Positions 16,698 to 25,337 of a DNA stretch of 64,000 nt are shown piece by piece; position 1 is the first letter of the stretch, and each line of letters starts with the position of its first letter. Source of the DNA: Paucimonas lemoignei. GTDB taxonomy: Bacteria; Pseudomonadota; Gammaproteobacteria; Burkholderiales; Burkholderiaceae_D. A model generated the notes under the pieces. The model worked only from the letters and a program-made list of their open reading frames with translations. It was not told the origin of the DNA and made no database searches. The stretch is from the NCBI RefSeq assembly GCF_004342585.1, contig NZ_SLZQ01000002.1, positions 372,001 to 436,000 of the forward strand, given 5' to 3'. A program made the translations under genes and the position numbers.

Positions 16698-17492
16698 ATG
16701 GTGAACATCAAGCCGTATTTTTCTGTGGGAGCGGCAACGCTGACAATGTGCCTGGCCGGATGCGGCGGTGGTGACAGTACCGCAGGCGGCGAGTTCATTA
16801 ACGCTACATCTACCTCCAGCACAGCGACTACGGCGACACCAGAAGGGCTTTATGCCGGCATTGCGTCAAACGGGCGCTACTTCAATACGCTGGTGCTGGA
16901 GAATAACCAGTACTACATTCTTTATGGAGGAGTGGCCGGAGACAGCTTCGGCGTCGCTGGCCTGATCACGGGAACCGGACAATCGGTCAACGGCAGTTTT
17001 ACTTCGGCTGATGCGAGAGAGTTTCCCGCATTGGGAGTGCCGATCCTCGGAACATTGAGCGGTTCGTATGTGTCGGGAGCGAGTTTCAGCGCAGTGCTCA
17101 CCACGCGCGGCACCGCTGTCACCTATGCAGGCACCTCATCCGCGCTCGCGACTTATGCTTACCATACCCGGGCAAGGCTGGAAGACATTGCCGGCGTCTG
17201 GAACTTGTTCACTGCGGCCGGCATTCCTGCTACGCTGACTATTTCGTCGACTGGCACGTATACCGGGACTTCTGCCGGTTGCGACTTCAGCGGCACGTTC
17301 ACGCCGAGGGCAAGCGGCAAAAATGTATTCGATGTGACGATCCGGTTCGGCCCGTCACCATGCTTGCTGGCGGATCAGGTCGCAACAGGACATGCTGTCA
17401 GTTACTTGCTGAGAGATGGGAAACGGCAGTTGCTGGTGGCGGGAAGCGACGTTACCAGGAGCGTCGCAACCGTGTTGGCGGGACTTCGTTAG
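16698..17492 (+). CDS. Predicted lipoprotein, Gly/Ser/Thr-rich beta-repeat type
   Basis: A 264-residue lipoprotein: signal peptide ends in the lipobox LAGC with Cys23, followed by GGGDSTAGG. The body shows beta-type repeats such as GLYAGIASNGRYFNTLVLENNQ, then GLITGTGQSVNGSFTSADAREFP, resembling a widespread set of uncharacterised betaproteobacterial lipoproteins. Two cysteines (SAGCDFSG and SPCLLADQ) may form a disulfide. GGGAAA precedes the ATG. Its stop codon overlaps that of the convergent PEP-CTERM gene (shared TTAG at 17489-17492). Confidence 0.75.
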   Translation: MVNIKPYFSVGAATLTMCLAGCGGGDSTAGGEFINATSTSSTATTATPEGLYAGIASNGRYFNTLVLENNQYYILYGGVAGDSFGVAGLITGTGQSVNGSFTSADAREFPALGVPILGTLSGSYVSGASFSAVLTTRGTAVTYAGTSSALATYAYHTRARLEDIAGVWNLFTAAGIPATLTISSTGTYTGTSAGCDFSGTFTPRASGKNVFDVTIRFGPSPCLLADQVATGHAVSYLLRDGKRQLLVAGSDVTRSVATVLAGLR

Positions 17493-18058
17493 CGGGACCG
17501 GTTGGCGGAATTGCGGCGGCGAGACATCGCCACGCCAAACAATCCAAGGCCGAGCAGGACAGTAGTTGCCGGCTCCGGTACCTCGCTGCCGCCATTGAAG
17601 CCGCTATAGTGGCTCAGGCGCCCGATATTGCAGGCATTGTCATTTCCATTTCGGCAGTCACCGCCAGAAAGGTATTGGACATCCGCATTGGACCAGACAA
17701 GCTTGGTCAATTCGCCGACGTTCTGGAAAAAGAACGTATTTGCTGTAGCGTTGGTGCCGCCAATCCCGAATTTAAGGATAAAGTAACCCGGCGTATCGGG
17801 AGCAATGTCGAGAACCCATTGATCGGTTGTACCAGGATTCAGGAAGGCGTCGCCAAGATTGAAATCCAGCTTGAAATCCAAGACAAGAGAATCAATGCCA
17901 GTAAATGTTTTCAGCGCCGCCAGTTCTGTGGCGTCGCCAGAATTCGCCAGGTTGGCTTCGCCGATTTTGGTGTCGACAGCGTAAGCAGCATAAGCCACAG
18001 AGGTTTGTAGCGCGATGCCTGCAAACAGCAATGAACCCAGTAATTTTTTAACGCTCAT
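17489..18058 (-). CDS. PEP-CTERM sorting-domain protein
   Basis: A 189-residue exported protein. The signal peptide is MSVKKLLGSLLFAGIALQTSVAYA minus its last residues (about 1-24). The C-terminus is a full PEP-CTERM domain: VPEPATTVLLGLGLFGVAMS followed by RRR. This domain directs processing by an exosortase (EpsH/XrtA family), usually for export linked to exopolysaccharide. No exosortase is in the window. The mature part (DTKIGEANLANSGDATELAAL) carries a Cys pair and no known domain. GGGG precedes the ATG at 18058; an earlier in-frame ATG is less likely. A sigma54-type promoter lies 40-55 nt upstream. Confidence 0.9.
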   Translation of the reverse strand: MSVKKLLGSLLFAGIALQTSVAYAAYAVDTKIGEANLANSGDATELAALKTFTGIDSLVLDFKLDFNLGDAFLNPGTTDQWVLDIAPDTPGYFILKFGIGGTNATANTFFFQNVGELTKLVWSNADVQYLSGGDCRNGNDNACNIGRLSHYSGFNGGSEVPEPATTVLLGLGLFGVAMSRRRNSANRSR

Positions 18059-18097
18059 GGTGGCCCCAAATATTTTCAAATCGAATGCTATCGAAAT

Positions 18098-18113
18098 TGC
18101 AAGAAAGGTGCCA
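18098..18113 (-). promoter_or_regulatory. Sigma54 (-24/-12) promoter of the PEP-CTERM gene
   Basis: On the minus strand TGGCAC, five bases, then TTGCA match the RpoN consensus (TGGCAC-N5-TTGCW) with the required spacing. The predicted start is about 30 nt before the ATG. An imperfect inverted repeat (TTGGCACTAAAT / ATTTGGTGCAA, about 18185-18215) lies further upstream where an enhancer-binding protein would sit. Confidence 0.7.
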
Positions 18114-18266
18114 GTTAAGAAATGTTAATTAATTCAATGGCTTAGATTTTTTTGCGGCTTAGAAATGTAAGAGGGGCCGACATTTGGCACTAAATTAATT
18201 TATTTGGTGCAAGACTTGAAAGGACAGCTATTAACTGAAATTTCAAAAGAGGGAATTGCTTGGAAT

Positions 18267-18341
18267 TGGTCCCGCCGACAGGAATCGAACCTGTATCTAG
18301 CGCTTAGGAGGCACTCGTTCTATCCATTGAACTACGGCGAG
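18267..18341 (-). tRNA. tRNA-Arg (anticodon CCT)
   Basis: A 75-nt cloverleaf on the minus strand. The acceptor stem is CTCGCCG/CGGCGGG with discriminator A and an encoded CCA. The D stem is GTTC/GAAC, the anticodon stem AGTGC/GCGCT with loop CTCCTAA (anticodon CCT), and the T arm is ACAGG-TTCGATT-CCTGT. It reads AGG codons. No integrase or duplicated 3' end is seen beside it. Confidence 0.96.
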
Positions 18342-18540
18342 ACGCTTGCAGGCAGTTAAATCACGCTGCGCCCGAGATTATAGCCGACCGCTTGAAAAAT
18401 AAGATGAAAACTACATGTTAGAGCGGAGCGTTCAGCATAAAAATTGCAATAAATCATGTTATGGAAAGAGTGGAAATGCATACACTGGATGGGCCCGGAC
18501 TCGGTACAATGCGGTCTGCACCTACCTGATAATCCTTCCT

Positions 18541-20484
18541 ATGGCAGTCATTTCCCTTTCCGATGCACAATTGGCTTTTGGCCATGTCGCCTTGCTTGAC
18601 CATACCGATTTTTCGCTGGAATCCGGCGAAAGGGTCGGCCTGATCGGTCGCAATGGCACAGGTAAATCCTCGCTCCTGAAAATCATCGCCGGCACCTCCA
18701 AGCTTGATGACGGCTTATTGGTCATGCAACAGGGATTAAAAATCGCCTACGTCGAACAGGAGCCGCAGTTTGCCGCCGATATGTCGGTATTCGACGCTGT
18801 CGCTTCCGGCTTGGGCAATCTGCAGGCGCTATTGACCGAGTACGACCAGCTGACCACACAATTCGGTGGCGACAATGACGACGCTCTGATGGAGCGCATG
18901 CACGATATCCAGGTGCAGCTCGATGCCGCCGATGCCTGGAACTTCAAGAGTCGCGTCGAGGCCACGCTGGATCGCCTGAGCCTGAACAAGGATGCGCGCA
19001 TGGGGACGCTGTCAGGGGGCATGCAGAAACGCGTGGCGCTGGCATGTGCCCTGGTCAGCGTTCCCGACGTGCTCCTGCTGGACGAGCCGACCAATCATCT
19101 CGATTTCACCTCGATCCAGTGGCTGGAAGGCTTGCTGCGCGACTTCAAGGGCAGCGTGCTGTTCATTACCCATGACCGGCGTTTTCTCGACAATGTCGCC
19201 ACGCGTATCGTCGAACTCGACCGTGGTCGCCTGTTGTCTTTCCCGGGTAACTTCAGCGCCTACCAGGCACGCAAGAAGGAATTGCTGGAAAACGAGGCGG
19301 TGGAAAATGCCAAGTTCGATAAATTCCTGGCACAGGAAGAAGTCTGGATCCGCAAAGGCGTGGAAGCGCGCCGCACGCGCAATGAGGGGCGCGTCAGGCG
19401 GCTGGAAGAATTGCGCCGCACTCGCAGCCAACGCCGCGATGTGCAAGGACAGGTCAAGCTCGATGTCGCTTCCGGCGAGCGCTCCGGCAAGATCGTGGCG
19501 GAACTGGAGCATGTCGACAAGCGCTATGGCGACAAGGTTATCGTACGCGATTTTTCTTCCATCTTGATGCGCGGCGACAAGATCGGCCTGATCGGTCCCA
19601 ATGGCGCCGGCAAGACTACGCTTCTTAAACTGATTCTTGGCGAAGAGCAGGCGGACCGCGGCATGATCCGTCAGGGCAGCCGCTTGCAGGTAGCGTACTT
19701 CGACCAGATGCGCGCGCAACTGAACGAGGACACCAGCCTGGCCGACACCATCTCGCCAGGGAGCGACTGGGTGGAGATCAATGGACAGCGCAAGCATGTC
19801 ATGACTTACCTGGCCGATTTCCTCTTCGCGCCGGAACGCGCCAGGTCGCCTGTGAAGTCCCTGTCGGGTGGCGAGCGTAACCGTCTATTGCTCGCCCGCC
19901 TGTTTGCCAAGCCGGCCAACGTGCTGGTGCTCGACGAGCCGACCAATGATCTCGACATCGAAACCCTGGAATTGCTGGAAGAGTTGCTGACTGATTACGA
20001 CGGCACGGTTTTCCTGGTAAGCCATGACCGCGCCTTCCTGGACAATGTCGTCACCCAGGTGATCGTCGCTGAAGGCAATGGTGTCTGGCAAGAATATGTC
20101 GGCGGCTACAGCGACTGGGAACGCGTGCGTCCTGCGCCTGCAGCGCCGGCTTCATCGGCGAAAAATCCGGCGAAACCGGAGGTGAAGGCTGAAGCCAAGA
20201 CCGAGGCCAACTCAGAGATCCGAAAGGAAACCGCCCAGGTTTCCGCCAACAAGCCGCGTAAGCTCAGTTACAAGGAACAGCGCGCACTCGAAGAACTTCC
20301 GGCACTGATCGCCAAGCTCGAAGAAGAACAGAAAGCCATCGCGGCTCGCCTGGCCGACCCGGAGTTGTACTCCAAGCAGCCGCAAGAAGTGCAGCTGCTG
20401 AATCATCGTTATGCCGAAATCGATGATTTGCTGATGGAAAGCCTGGAAAAGTGGGAAGCCATCGAATCCCTGAATAAGGGATAG
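18541..20484 (+). CDS. uup: ABC-F family ATPase Uup
   Basis: A 647-residue soluble ABC-F protein with two ATPase domains, thought to act on ribosomes or branched DNA. Domain 1: Walker A GRNGTGKSS, signature LSGGMQKRVALA, Walker B LLLDEPTNHLD. Domain 2: GPNGAGKTT, LSGGERNRLLLA, LVLDEPTNDLD. The linker between them is charged and helical. The C-terminal 100 residues (after an Ala/Lys/Glu-rich spacer) form the coiled-coil domain typical of Uup. The ATG at 18541 begins MAVISLSDAQLAFGHVALLD; the open frame extends upstream through the promoter (TACAAT at 18505-18510), so an earlier start is rejected. Confidence 0.93.
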   Translation: MAVISLSDAQLAFGHVALLDHTDFSLESGERVGLIGRNGTGKSSLLKIIAGTSKLDDGLLVMQQGLKIAYVEQEPQFAADMSVFDAVASGLGNLQALLTEYDQLTTQFGGDNDDALMERMHDIQVQLDAADAWNFKSRVEATLDRLSLNKDARMGTLSGGMQKRVALACALVSVPDVLLLDEPTNHLDFTSIQWLEGLLRDFKGSVLFITHDRRFLDNVATRIVELDRGRLLSFPGNFSAYQARKKELLENEAVENAKFDKFLAQEEVWIRKGVEARRTRNEGRVRRLEELRRTRSQRRDVQGQVKLDVASGERSGKIVAELEHVDKRYGDKVIVRDFSSILMRGDKIGLIGPNGAGKTTLLKLILGEEQADRGMIRQGSRLQVAYFDQMRAQLNEDTSLADTISPGSDWVEINGQRKHVMTYLADFLFAPERARSPVKSLSGGERNRLLLARLFAKPANVLVLDEPTNDLDIETLELLEELLTDYDGTVFLVSHDRAFLDNVVTQVIVAEGNGVWQEYVGGYSDWERVRPAPAAPASSAKNPAKPEVKAEAKTEANSEIRKETAQVSANKPRKLSYKEQRALEELPALIAKLEEEQKAIAARLADPELYSKQPQEVQLLNHRYAEIDDLLMESLEKWEAIESLNKG

Positions 20485-20495
20485 TTTCTTTCGGC

Positions 20496-21329
20496 TTAAT
20501 TCAAGCCGCGGCTGGCCCGGCGCAATTCCGAAAGCCGGACACGCAGGCTTTGCGCATCGGTGGCATAGGGGCACTCTGAAAGGTATGCCTGCAAGTCTTC
20601 CAGGGCAGCCTGCGGGCATTCCAGGTGAGCGTATGCCAAGCCGCGGTCGCGCCTTTCAGTGACTTCTCCGGGCAGCAGGATAACCAGGCGCTGCTGCACT
20701 TCCAGCATGCGTTCCCAATCCTGATTTTCGGAAAACAGCGCTTTCAGATTGTGCAGCATGCGCGCCAGGATGGCGCGCGGTGGGACGGTCTGCAGGTAAG
20801 CCGCCAGCGACAGTTCCGGATGATGGTAATGCCCCAGATACGGTTCCAGTCGTTCCTCCAGTTCTTCGCGTGACAGACTGATGCCGTTGAAAGGATCGAG
20901 AATGATTTCACCGGCGGGAATCGACAGCTTCATCAGGAAATGTCCGGGAAAGGCGACACCGCGCACTTCCAGGCCGATTTGCAGCGCGATTTCCATGTAG
21001 ACCACTGCCAGCGAAATCGGGATGCCGCGCCGCGTCTCGATGACGCGTTGCAGGTAACTATTGGCGGGAGCGTAGTAATCGTTGACGTTGCCGGCAAAAC
21101 CAAGTTCGTTGTAGAAGTAATGGTTCAGCATCCGCAGCTTCTGAATGTCGGATGCGTCCGCCGGCAAGCGGCGCTGCAACTGCGCCGCAAAACTGTCGAC
21201 AGTTTCCTGGACGGCGCCGAAGTCGAGCCATGGATCGGCGTCCTGCGCAATCGCCAGCGCGGCTTCGAACAGCGGAAAATCTTCGTCCTGTTGCACCAGA
21301 GCGGAAAAGTAATCGAGAGCGCTGATCAT
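20496..21329 (-). CDS. SirB1-family protein (transglutaminase-like plus TPR)
   Basis: A 277-residue cytoplasmic protein. The SirB1 core is recognisable in LRMLNHYFYNELGFAGNVNDYY, then RRGIPISLAVVYMEIALQIGLEVRGVAFPGHFLMKL, and a TPR-like helical end (LVILLPGEVTERRDRGLAYAHLECPQAALEDLQAYL). The family's biochemical role is not established. The ATG at 21329 (MISALDYFSALV) fits the family start; the open frame has an earlier ATG at 21362. It is convergent with uup, 11 nt apart. Confidence 0.85.
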   Translation of the reverse strand: MISALDYFSALVQQDEDFPLFEAALAIAQDADPWLDFGAVQETVDSFAAQLQRRLPADASDIQKLRMLNHYFYNELGFAGNVNDYYAPANSYLQRVIETRRGIPISLAVVYMEIALQIGLEVRGVAFPGHFLMKLSIPAGEIILDPFNGISLSREELEERLEPYLGHYHHPELSLAAYLQTVPPRAILARMLHNLKALFSENQDWERMLEVQQRLVILLPGEVTERRDRGLAYAHLECPQAALEDLQAYLSECPYATDAQSLRVRLSELRRASRGLN

Positions 21330-21391
21330 CTTTGTCCAAACAGTCAATATATCAATCATCATACTGCCTGGACGCCCTCGATGCTATGGGG

Positions 21392-22942
21392 TCAGGCAGT
21401 CTTGCGCTTGAAATCCTTGGGGCGAAAACCCATGACAAACAAGGCTGCAAAATAGGTCAGCACACAGATGCTCCCCACGAGGGCCAGTGCGCCCACCCTG
21501 AATAAAGGCTGAGCCTGCAACGCGATCCAGTCAAAGTGACCTGCACTCCATGAAGCCGCGCCTGCCATCAGGATGACGGCGCCAGCCAGTTTGACGAAGA
21601 AGAGGGCCCAGCCGCTTTGTGCATGATAGATGCCGCGCCGGCGCAATCCCCGGAACAGCAGGCTCGCATTCAGGCAGGCGCCCAATCCCACTGACAGCGC
21701 CAGTCCTGCATGCGCGATCCACGGTACAAAAGCATAGTTCATCAACTGAGTGGCAACCAGTACGCCAATGGCGATTTTGACAGGCGTTTTGATATCTTGT
21801 TTCGCGTAAAAGCCTGGTGCCAGAATTTTTACAAGGATCAGGCCGAGCAAGCCGACGCCATAGGCGATCAAGGCTTGTTCAGTCATTTTGACCGCTTGCA
21901 CAGAGAATTTCCCGTAGTGAAAGAGAGTGGTTGTCAATGGCTCGGAAAGGACAGCCAAGGCGACGGCGGCTGGCAAGGCAAGCAAGAAGGTTAAGCGCAA
22001 GCCCCAGTCCAGCAATGACGAATACTCCGCAGGGTCGCCATCCGCATGCGCCTTTGAAAGACTGGGAAGAAGAATGGTGCCAAGCGCTACGCCCAACATT
22101 CCAGTGGGAAATTCCATCAAGCGGTCTGCATAGTTCAGCCAGGACACGCTGCCGTCTGCAAGCCGAGAAGCGATATTGGTATTGATGATGATGCTGACCT
22201 GTCCGACCGAGACAGCAAATGTGGCCGGAAGCATTTGCCGCAAGACGCGGCGCACGCCAGGATCGTTCCATGCAGTAAAAGGATTAATGGCGATCCTCGG
22301 CAGCATGCCGATCTTTTTCAATGCGGGCAATTGGATGGCCAGTTGCAGCACGCCGCCGATAAAGACTGCGATCGCCAGGGCATATACCGGTTGCTTCAAG
22401 TGCGGCGCGAGGAAAAGCGAAGCAGCGATAAAGGCCAGGTTGAGCAAAACCGGAGTGAAGGCGGGAACCCGGAATTCGCGCCAGGTATTGAGGATGCCGC
22501 CGGCCAGCGCGACAAAGGACATGAACCCGATGTAGGGGAACATAATCCGCGTCATCGTAACGGTGGTCTGGAATACGTCGCCTTCCTCTTTCAAGCCGGT
22601 CGCGATGAAATACACGACCGTCGGTGCGGCAAGAATGCCGGCCAGGCTGGTCAATACCAGTGCCCACACGAGAATGGTGGCGACATGATCCGCCAGTTCC
22701 TTGGTGGCAGTTTCACCGCGCTGGTTTTTGTATTCGGCGAGAATCGGCACGAATGCCTGCGAAAACGCTCCCTCGGCGAACAGGCGGCGCAGCAGATTGG
22801 GAATGCGGAAAGCCACGAAAAACGCATCGGTATATGCGGAAGCGCCAAATGCGCGGGCTATCAGGAATTCGCGCAGCAGGCCGGTGATGCGCGATAACAG
22901 GGTCATGCCGGATACGGTGACCAGGGCTTTATACAGGTTCAT
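21392..22942 (-). CDS. murJ: Lipid II flippase MurJ
   Basis: A 516-residue inner-membrane MOP-superfamily flippase with about 14 hydrophobic segments that moves lipid II to the periplasm for peptidoglycan synthesis. It begins MNLYKALVTVSGMTLLSRITGLLRE and contains FVAFRIPNLLRRLFAEGAFSQAFVPIL, the MurJ signature with the essential arginines, and later LLPSLSKAHADGDPAEYSSLLDWGLRL. The frame stays open 168 codons upstream, but the usual length and TATAAT 7 nt before the ATG at 22942 argue for the shorter form. It probably has a leaderless mRNA. Confidence 0.95.
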   Translation of the reverse strand: MNLYKALVTVSGMTLLSRITGLLREFLIARAFGASAYTDAFFVAFRIPNLLRRLFAEGAFSQAFVPILAEYKNQRGETATKELADHVATILVWALVLTSLAGILAAPTVVYFIATGLKEEGDVFQTTVTMTRIMFPYIGFMSFVALAGGILNTWREFRVPAFTPVLLNLAFIAASLFLAPHLKQPVYALAIAVFIGGVLQLAIQLPALKKIGMLPRIAINPFTAWNDPGVRRVLRQMLPATFAVSVGQVSIIINTNIASRLADGSVSWLNYADRLMEFPTGMLGVALGTILLPSLSKAHADGDPAEYSSLLDWGLRLTFLLALPAAVALAVLSEPLTTTLFHYGKFSVQAVKMTEQALIAYGVGLLGLILVKILAPGFYAKQDIKTPVKIAIGVLVATQLMNYAFVPWIAHAGLALSVGLGACLNASLLFRGLRRRGIYHAQSGWALFFVKLAGAVILMAGAASWSAGHFDWIALQAQPLFRVGALALVGSICVLTYFAALFVMGFRPKDFKRKTA

Positions 22943-22949
22943 GCGGGCA

Positions 22950-22977
22950 ATTATAGCTTGCAAGCCCGCATGGCCAA
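22950..22977 (-). promoter_or_regulatory. Promoter of murJ, leaderless
   Basis: On the minus strand TTGGCC (22977-22972) and a perfect TATAAT (22955-22950) are 16 bp apart. The ATG follows 7 nt after the -10 box (TGCCCGC between), so transcription should begin at the start codon. No Shine-Dalgarno sequence fits. Confidence 0.6.
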
Positions 22978-23107
22978 TGGATAAAAGCGCGTGCTTCTGC
23001 TCGACTGAAATGGAAATAAAACAAATGAAATCAAATAGATATGAGGCGATTAACAAGTGACTGGAAGACGTGGCATGACAGATAAATTCCGCAAACCAAG
23101 GAATAGA

Positions 23108-23136
23108 TTGCCAACCCGATGAAAAAAGCTTATACT
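23108..23136 (+). promoter_or_regulatory. Sigma70 promoter of rpsT
   Basis: TTGCCA (23108-23113) and TATACT (23131-23136) are separated by 17 bp. The 5' leader would be about 79 nt before rpsT, long enough for the translational autocontrol known for S20 in E. coli, though no specific structure was confirmed. Confidence 0.7.
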
Positions 23137-23221
23137 CGACGGCTTTACAGAATTTGGCTCGTGGTACCTGCACCGATGGGTATTGCGAACGCATTACTCG
23201 GACATCGATTAGGATATTTTC

Positions 23222-23485
23222 ATGGCAAATACCGCACAAGCGCGCAAGCGTGCTCGTCAAGCAGTCAAGCTGAATGCTCATAACTCCAGCCAGCGTTCCA
23301 CGCTGCGTACCGCGATCAAGGCCGTGCGCAAGGCGATCGAAGCTGGTGACAAGGCTGCTGCCACTCAGGTTTTCCAGGCATCCGTGTCCACGATCGACAC
23401 CATCGCTGACAAGAACATCATTCACAAGAACAAGGCTGCTCGTCATAAGAGCCGCCTGGCTGCTGCCATCAAGGCCCTAGCCTGA
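23222..23485 (+). CDS. rpsT: 30S ribosomal protein S20
   Basis: An 87-residue basic helical protein of the small subunit, [20 protein letters not shown] at its start, then [21 protein letters not shown] and [19 protein letters not shown]. It binds 16S rRNA early in assembly. AGGAT precedes the ATG. It is divergent from murJ, a common proteobacterial arrangement, and ends at a strong terminator. Confidence 0.97.
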   Translation: MANTAQARKRARQAVKLNAHNSSQRSTLRTAIKAVRKAIEAGDKAAATQVFQASVSTIDTIADKNIIHKNKAARHKSRLAAAIKALA

Positions 23486-23532
23486 TAAGGCTTGCCTGGA
23501 TCCGCTCCAGGCAGAGGCAGTACAGTGAATGA

Positions 23533-23559
23533 AAAAGCCGCGTAGCATACGCGGCTTTT
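23533..23559. terminator. Bidirectional terminator between rpsT and the DUF192 gene
   Basis: AAAAGCCGCGTA and TACGCGGCTTTT form a 12-bp perfect stem with loop GCA. A and T tracts on both sides let it serve both convergent genes. Confidence 0.92.
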
Positions 23560-23576
23560 GTTGTTGGTGTTTCGGC

Positions 23577-24029
23577 TTAACGGGGCAAGCCTTCTACGAC
23601 GGTTCCAGGCTTGATGTTCTTCTGCTTGAACCAGCCCTGATTCATTTCCAGGGCATATTTAACCGGCTTCTCGCCGCAATGCGACTCCGTGCTTTGCGGC
23701 TTCATATCCGCGATATTGACGATTTTTCCCTGGTCGTCGATAAAGGCTACCGATAGCGGGATCAGGGTATTCTTCATCCACATGCAAACCGTGGTCGGCG
23801 CGCCGAACAAAAACACCATCCCTTCGTTGGTCCCCATTTTTTCCCTGAACATCAAGCCCTGTTCGCGCTGAGCAGGCGTGGCGGCAGCTTCCGCCTGAAT
23901 TACATGGATGCCGATATTCAGCGGAATGGTCCGGAATTTCGTGGGCTGCTGGGCTGCCGCGGTGCCGGCGCCAAGAAGTAGCGCGGCAGTCAGGGTGGCA
24001 TGGAACAGCGGAATAAAAGGATTTTTCAT
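23577..24029 (-). CDS. Exported DUF192 family protein
   Basis: A 150-residue protein with a signal peptide (about residues 1-26, ending GAGTAAAQ). The DUF192 domain follows: ATPAQREQGLMFREKMGTNEGMVFLF, then VCMWMKNTLIPLSVAFIDDQGKIVNIADM and a final KPVKYALEMNQGWFKQKNIKPGTVV. Its function is not known; the fold is a small beta-barrel. It is monocistronic and convergent with rpsT. Confidence 0.9.
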   Translation of the reverse strand: MKNPFIPLFHATLTAALLLGAGTAAAQQPTKFRTIPLNIGIHVIQAEAAATPAQREQGLMFREKMGTNEGMVFLFGAPTTVCMWMKNTLIPLSVAFIDDQGKIVNIADMKPQSTESHCGEKPVKYALEMNQGWFKQKNIKPGTVVEGLPR

Positions 24030-24082
24030 GCTGAAGTCAAAAAGATGGGAATAGGCTGATCATACAAAAATAGCGGAAAACA

Positions 24083-24109
24083 AAAAAGGCAGGACGCGCC
24101 TGCCTTTTT
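24083..24109 (-). terminator. Terminator of the Ala/Lys-rich protein gene
   Basis: AAAAAGGCAGG and CCTGCCTTTTT form an 11-bp perfect stem with loop ACGCG, 19 nt after the stop codon. The flanking A and T tracts make it potentially bidirectional. Confidence 0.9.
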
Positions 24110-24128
24110 GCTTATTACTGATTGCCTA

Positions 24129-24314
24129 TTACTTGGCAGCGGCAGCATGCTTTGCATGGCGCTTGGCTTTTTTGTGGGACTTCTTCGCAGCTGCTTTCTT
24201 GGCCGGAGCTTTTTCAGCGGCAGGAGCTGCAGGAGCGGCAGCAGGAGCTGCAGCTTGAGCGAAAACGGAAGTGGCGAACAGGCCGGCAACCAGGGCAGCA
24301 AGAATCTTCTTCAT
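24129..24314 (-). CDS. Small exported Ala/Lys/His-rich protein
   Basis: A 61-residue protein: signal peptide MKKILAALVAGLFATSVFAQ (cleavage after FA or AQ), then an Ala/Pro stretch, then a very basic AKKAAAKKSHKKAKRHAKHAAA tail given here in part (KKSHKKAKRHAKH). The composition resembles acid-shock (Asr-like) or other small periplasmic basic proteins of Burkholderiales. Function is unknown. AGGAG lies before the ATG. The leader contains a 7-bp inverted repeat (ATGATTC at 24347-24353, GAATCAT at 24358-24364). It has its own terminator. Confidence 0.8.
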   Translation of the reverse strand: MKKILAALVAGLFATSVFAQAAAPAAAPAAPAAEKAPAKKAAAKKSHKKAKRHAKHAAAAK

Positions 24315-24509
24315 GTGTGACTCCTAATAAGTATTCGTGAGATTGGATGATTCTGTCGAATCATTGCCTATAACGATGCCTGGAGCATCCGGTTGACAAG
24401 ATTGCCTGGCGATTCAAATTATTTTCGTCGAGTGAATTGACTGTTGCGATTCCATGCCCAGCCGAGGCATATGCCGGGCAGACTGGATTGGCAAAAATGC
24501 TTGATCCAC

Positions 24510-25070
24510 TTATTTAACCAATTCTTCCTGGCTGACTTCGCTCCACTCCCCCGGCAAAAGCGGGTGGGTTTCCAGTGCAAAGGGGCCAATCGCGATCCGG
24601 ATCAGCCGCAGGGTAGGAAGGCCGACCGCTGCGGTCATGCGGCGGACCTGGCGGTTTTTACCTTCGGTCAAGGTAATGGCGAGCCAGCTTGTAGGGCTAT
24701 TGGCTCGTTGGCGGATCGGCGGATTGCGCGGCCACACCCACTCCGGCTCGAGAATGCGCCGGGCCTGGCAGGGGCGGGTAATGAAATCGCCCAGATCCAG
24801 CGGCCCGGACAAACGCTCCAGTTGAGCGGTATCGGGGCAACCTTCGACTTGAACGATATAGGTCTTGGGTTGCTTGCGCGCCGGGTGGCTCAGGTCATGC
24901 TGAAGCTTGCCGTCGTCGGTCAACAGAACAAGCCCCTCGCTATCGGCATCCAGCCGCCCTGCGGGATAAATGCCGGGAATCGATAGATAGTCCGCCAGCG
25001 TGGGTCTCTCCGGGTGCGGAGAAAACTGGCACATGACTTGAAACGGCTTATTGAAAAGAATGAGCGGCAT
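24510..25070 (-). CDS. rluE: Ribosomal large subunit pseudouridine synthase, RluE/RsuA type
   Basis: A 186-residue pseudouridine synthase of the RsuA/RluB/E/F family. It lacks an N-terminal S4 domain, as RluE does. The catalytic Asp lies in GIYPAGRLDADSEGLVLLT, followed by KTYIVQVEG and the conserved LTEGKNRQVRRMTAAVGLPTLRLIRIAIG. RluE modifies U2457 of 23S rRNA in E. coli. The ATG at 25070 (MPLILFNKPFQVMCQFS) is the family start; the longer open frame adds 20 unlikely residues. It is divergent from icd. Confidence 0.9.
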   Translation of the reverse strand: MPLILFNKPFQVMCQFSPHPERPTLADYLSIPGIYPAGRLDADSEGLVLLTDDGKLQHDLSHPARKQPKTYIVQVEGCPDTAQLERLSGPLDLGDFITRPCQARRILEPEWVWPRNPPIRQRANSPTSWLAITLTEGKNRQVRRMTAAVGLPTLRLIRIAIGPFALETHPLLPGEWSEVSQEELVK

Positions 25071-25337
25071 GTTGATCCTGGACGGGAAGGGTGTGCGGAC
25101 CGCGCGTATGATTTTACAGCCCTGGCTCAAGTGGAACCGGATGGTCTGCAGGGTTGCTGGCGCTTGTCAGTATTCCAAATTATTGCCACAATATGGCACA
25201 AAGTGAAATTTTAGTGCATAACATGAAATATTTGCCTCGTGCGTTACATATGTTAAGTATGAGGCTGGCATGAGATTCCGAACCGGCGGTTGAAGAAAAG
25301 ACACCCGGCCACTTCCTCCTTCCACCTGGAGACCAAG

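Noticed and set aside
18267-18341. tRNA-Arg as an integration site of a genomic island
   Set aside because: No integrase, no repeated tRNA 3' end and core genes on both sides.
22943-23446. N-terminal extension of murJ, overlapping rpsT
   Set aside because: The added 168 residues are unlike MurJ, would run antisense through rpsT, and the promoter TATAAT lies inside them.
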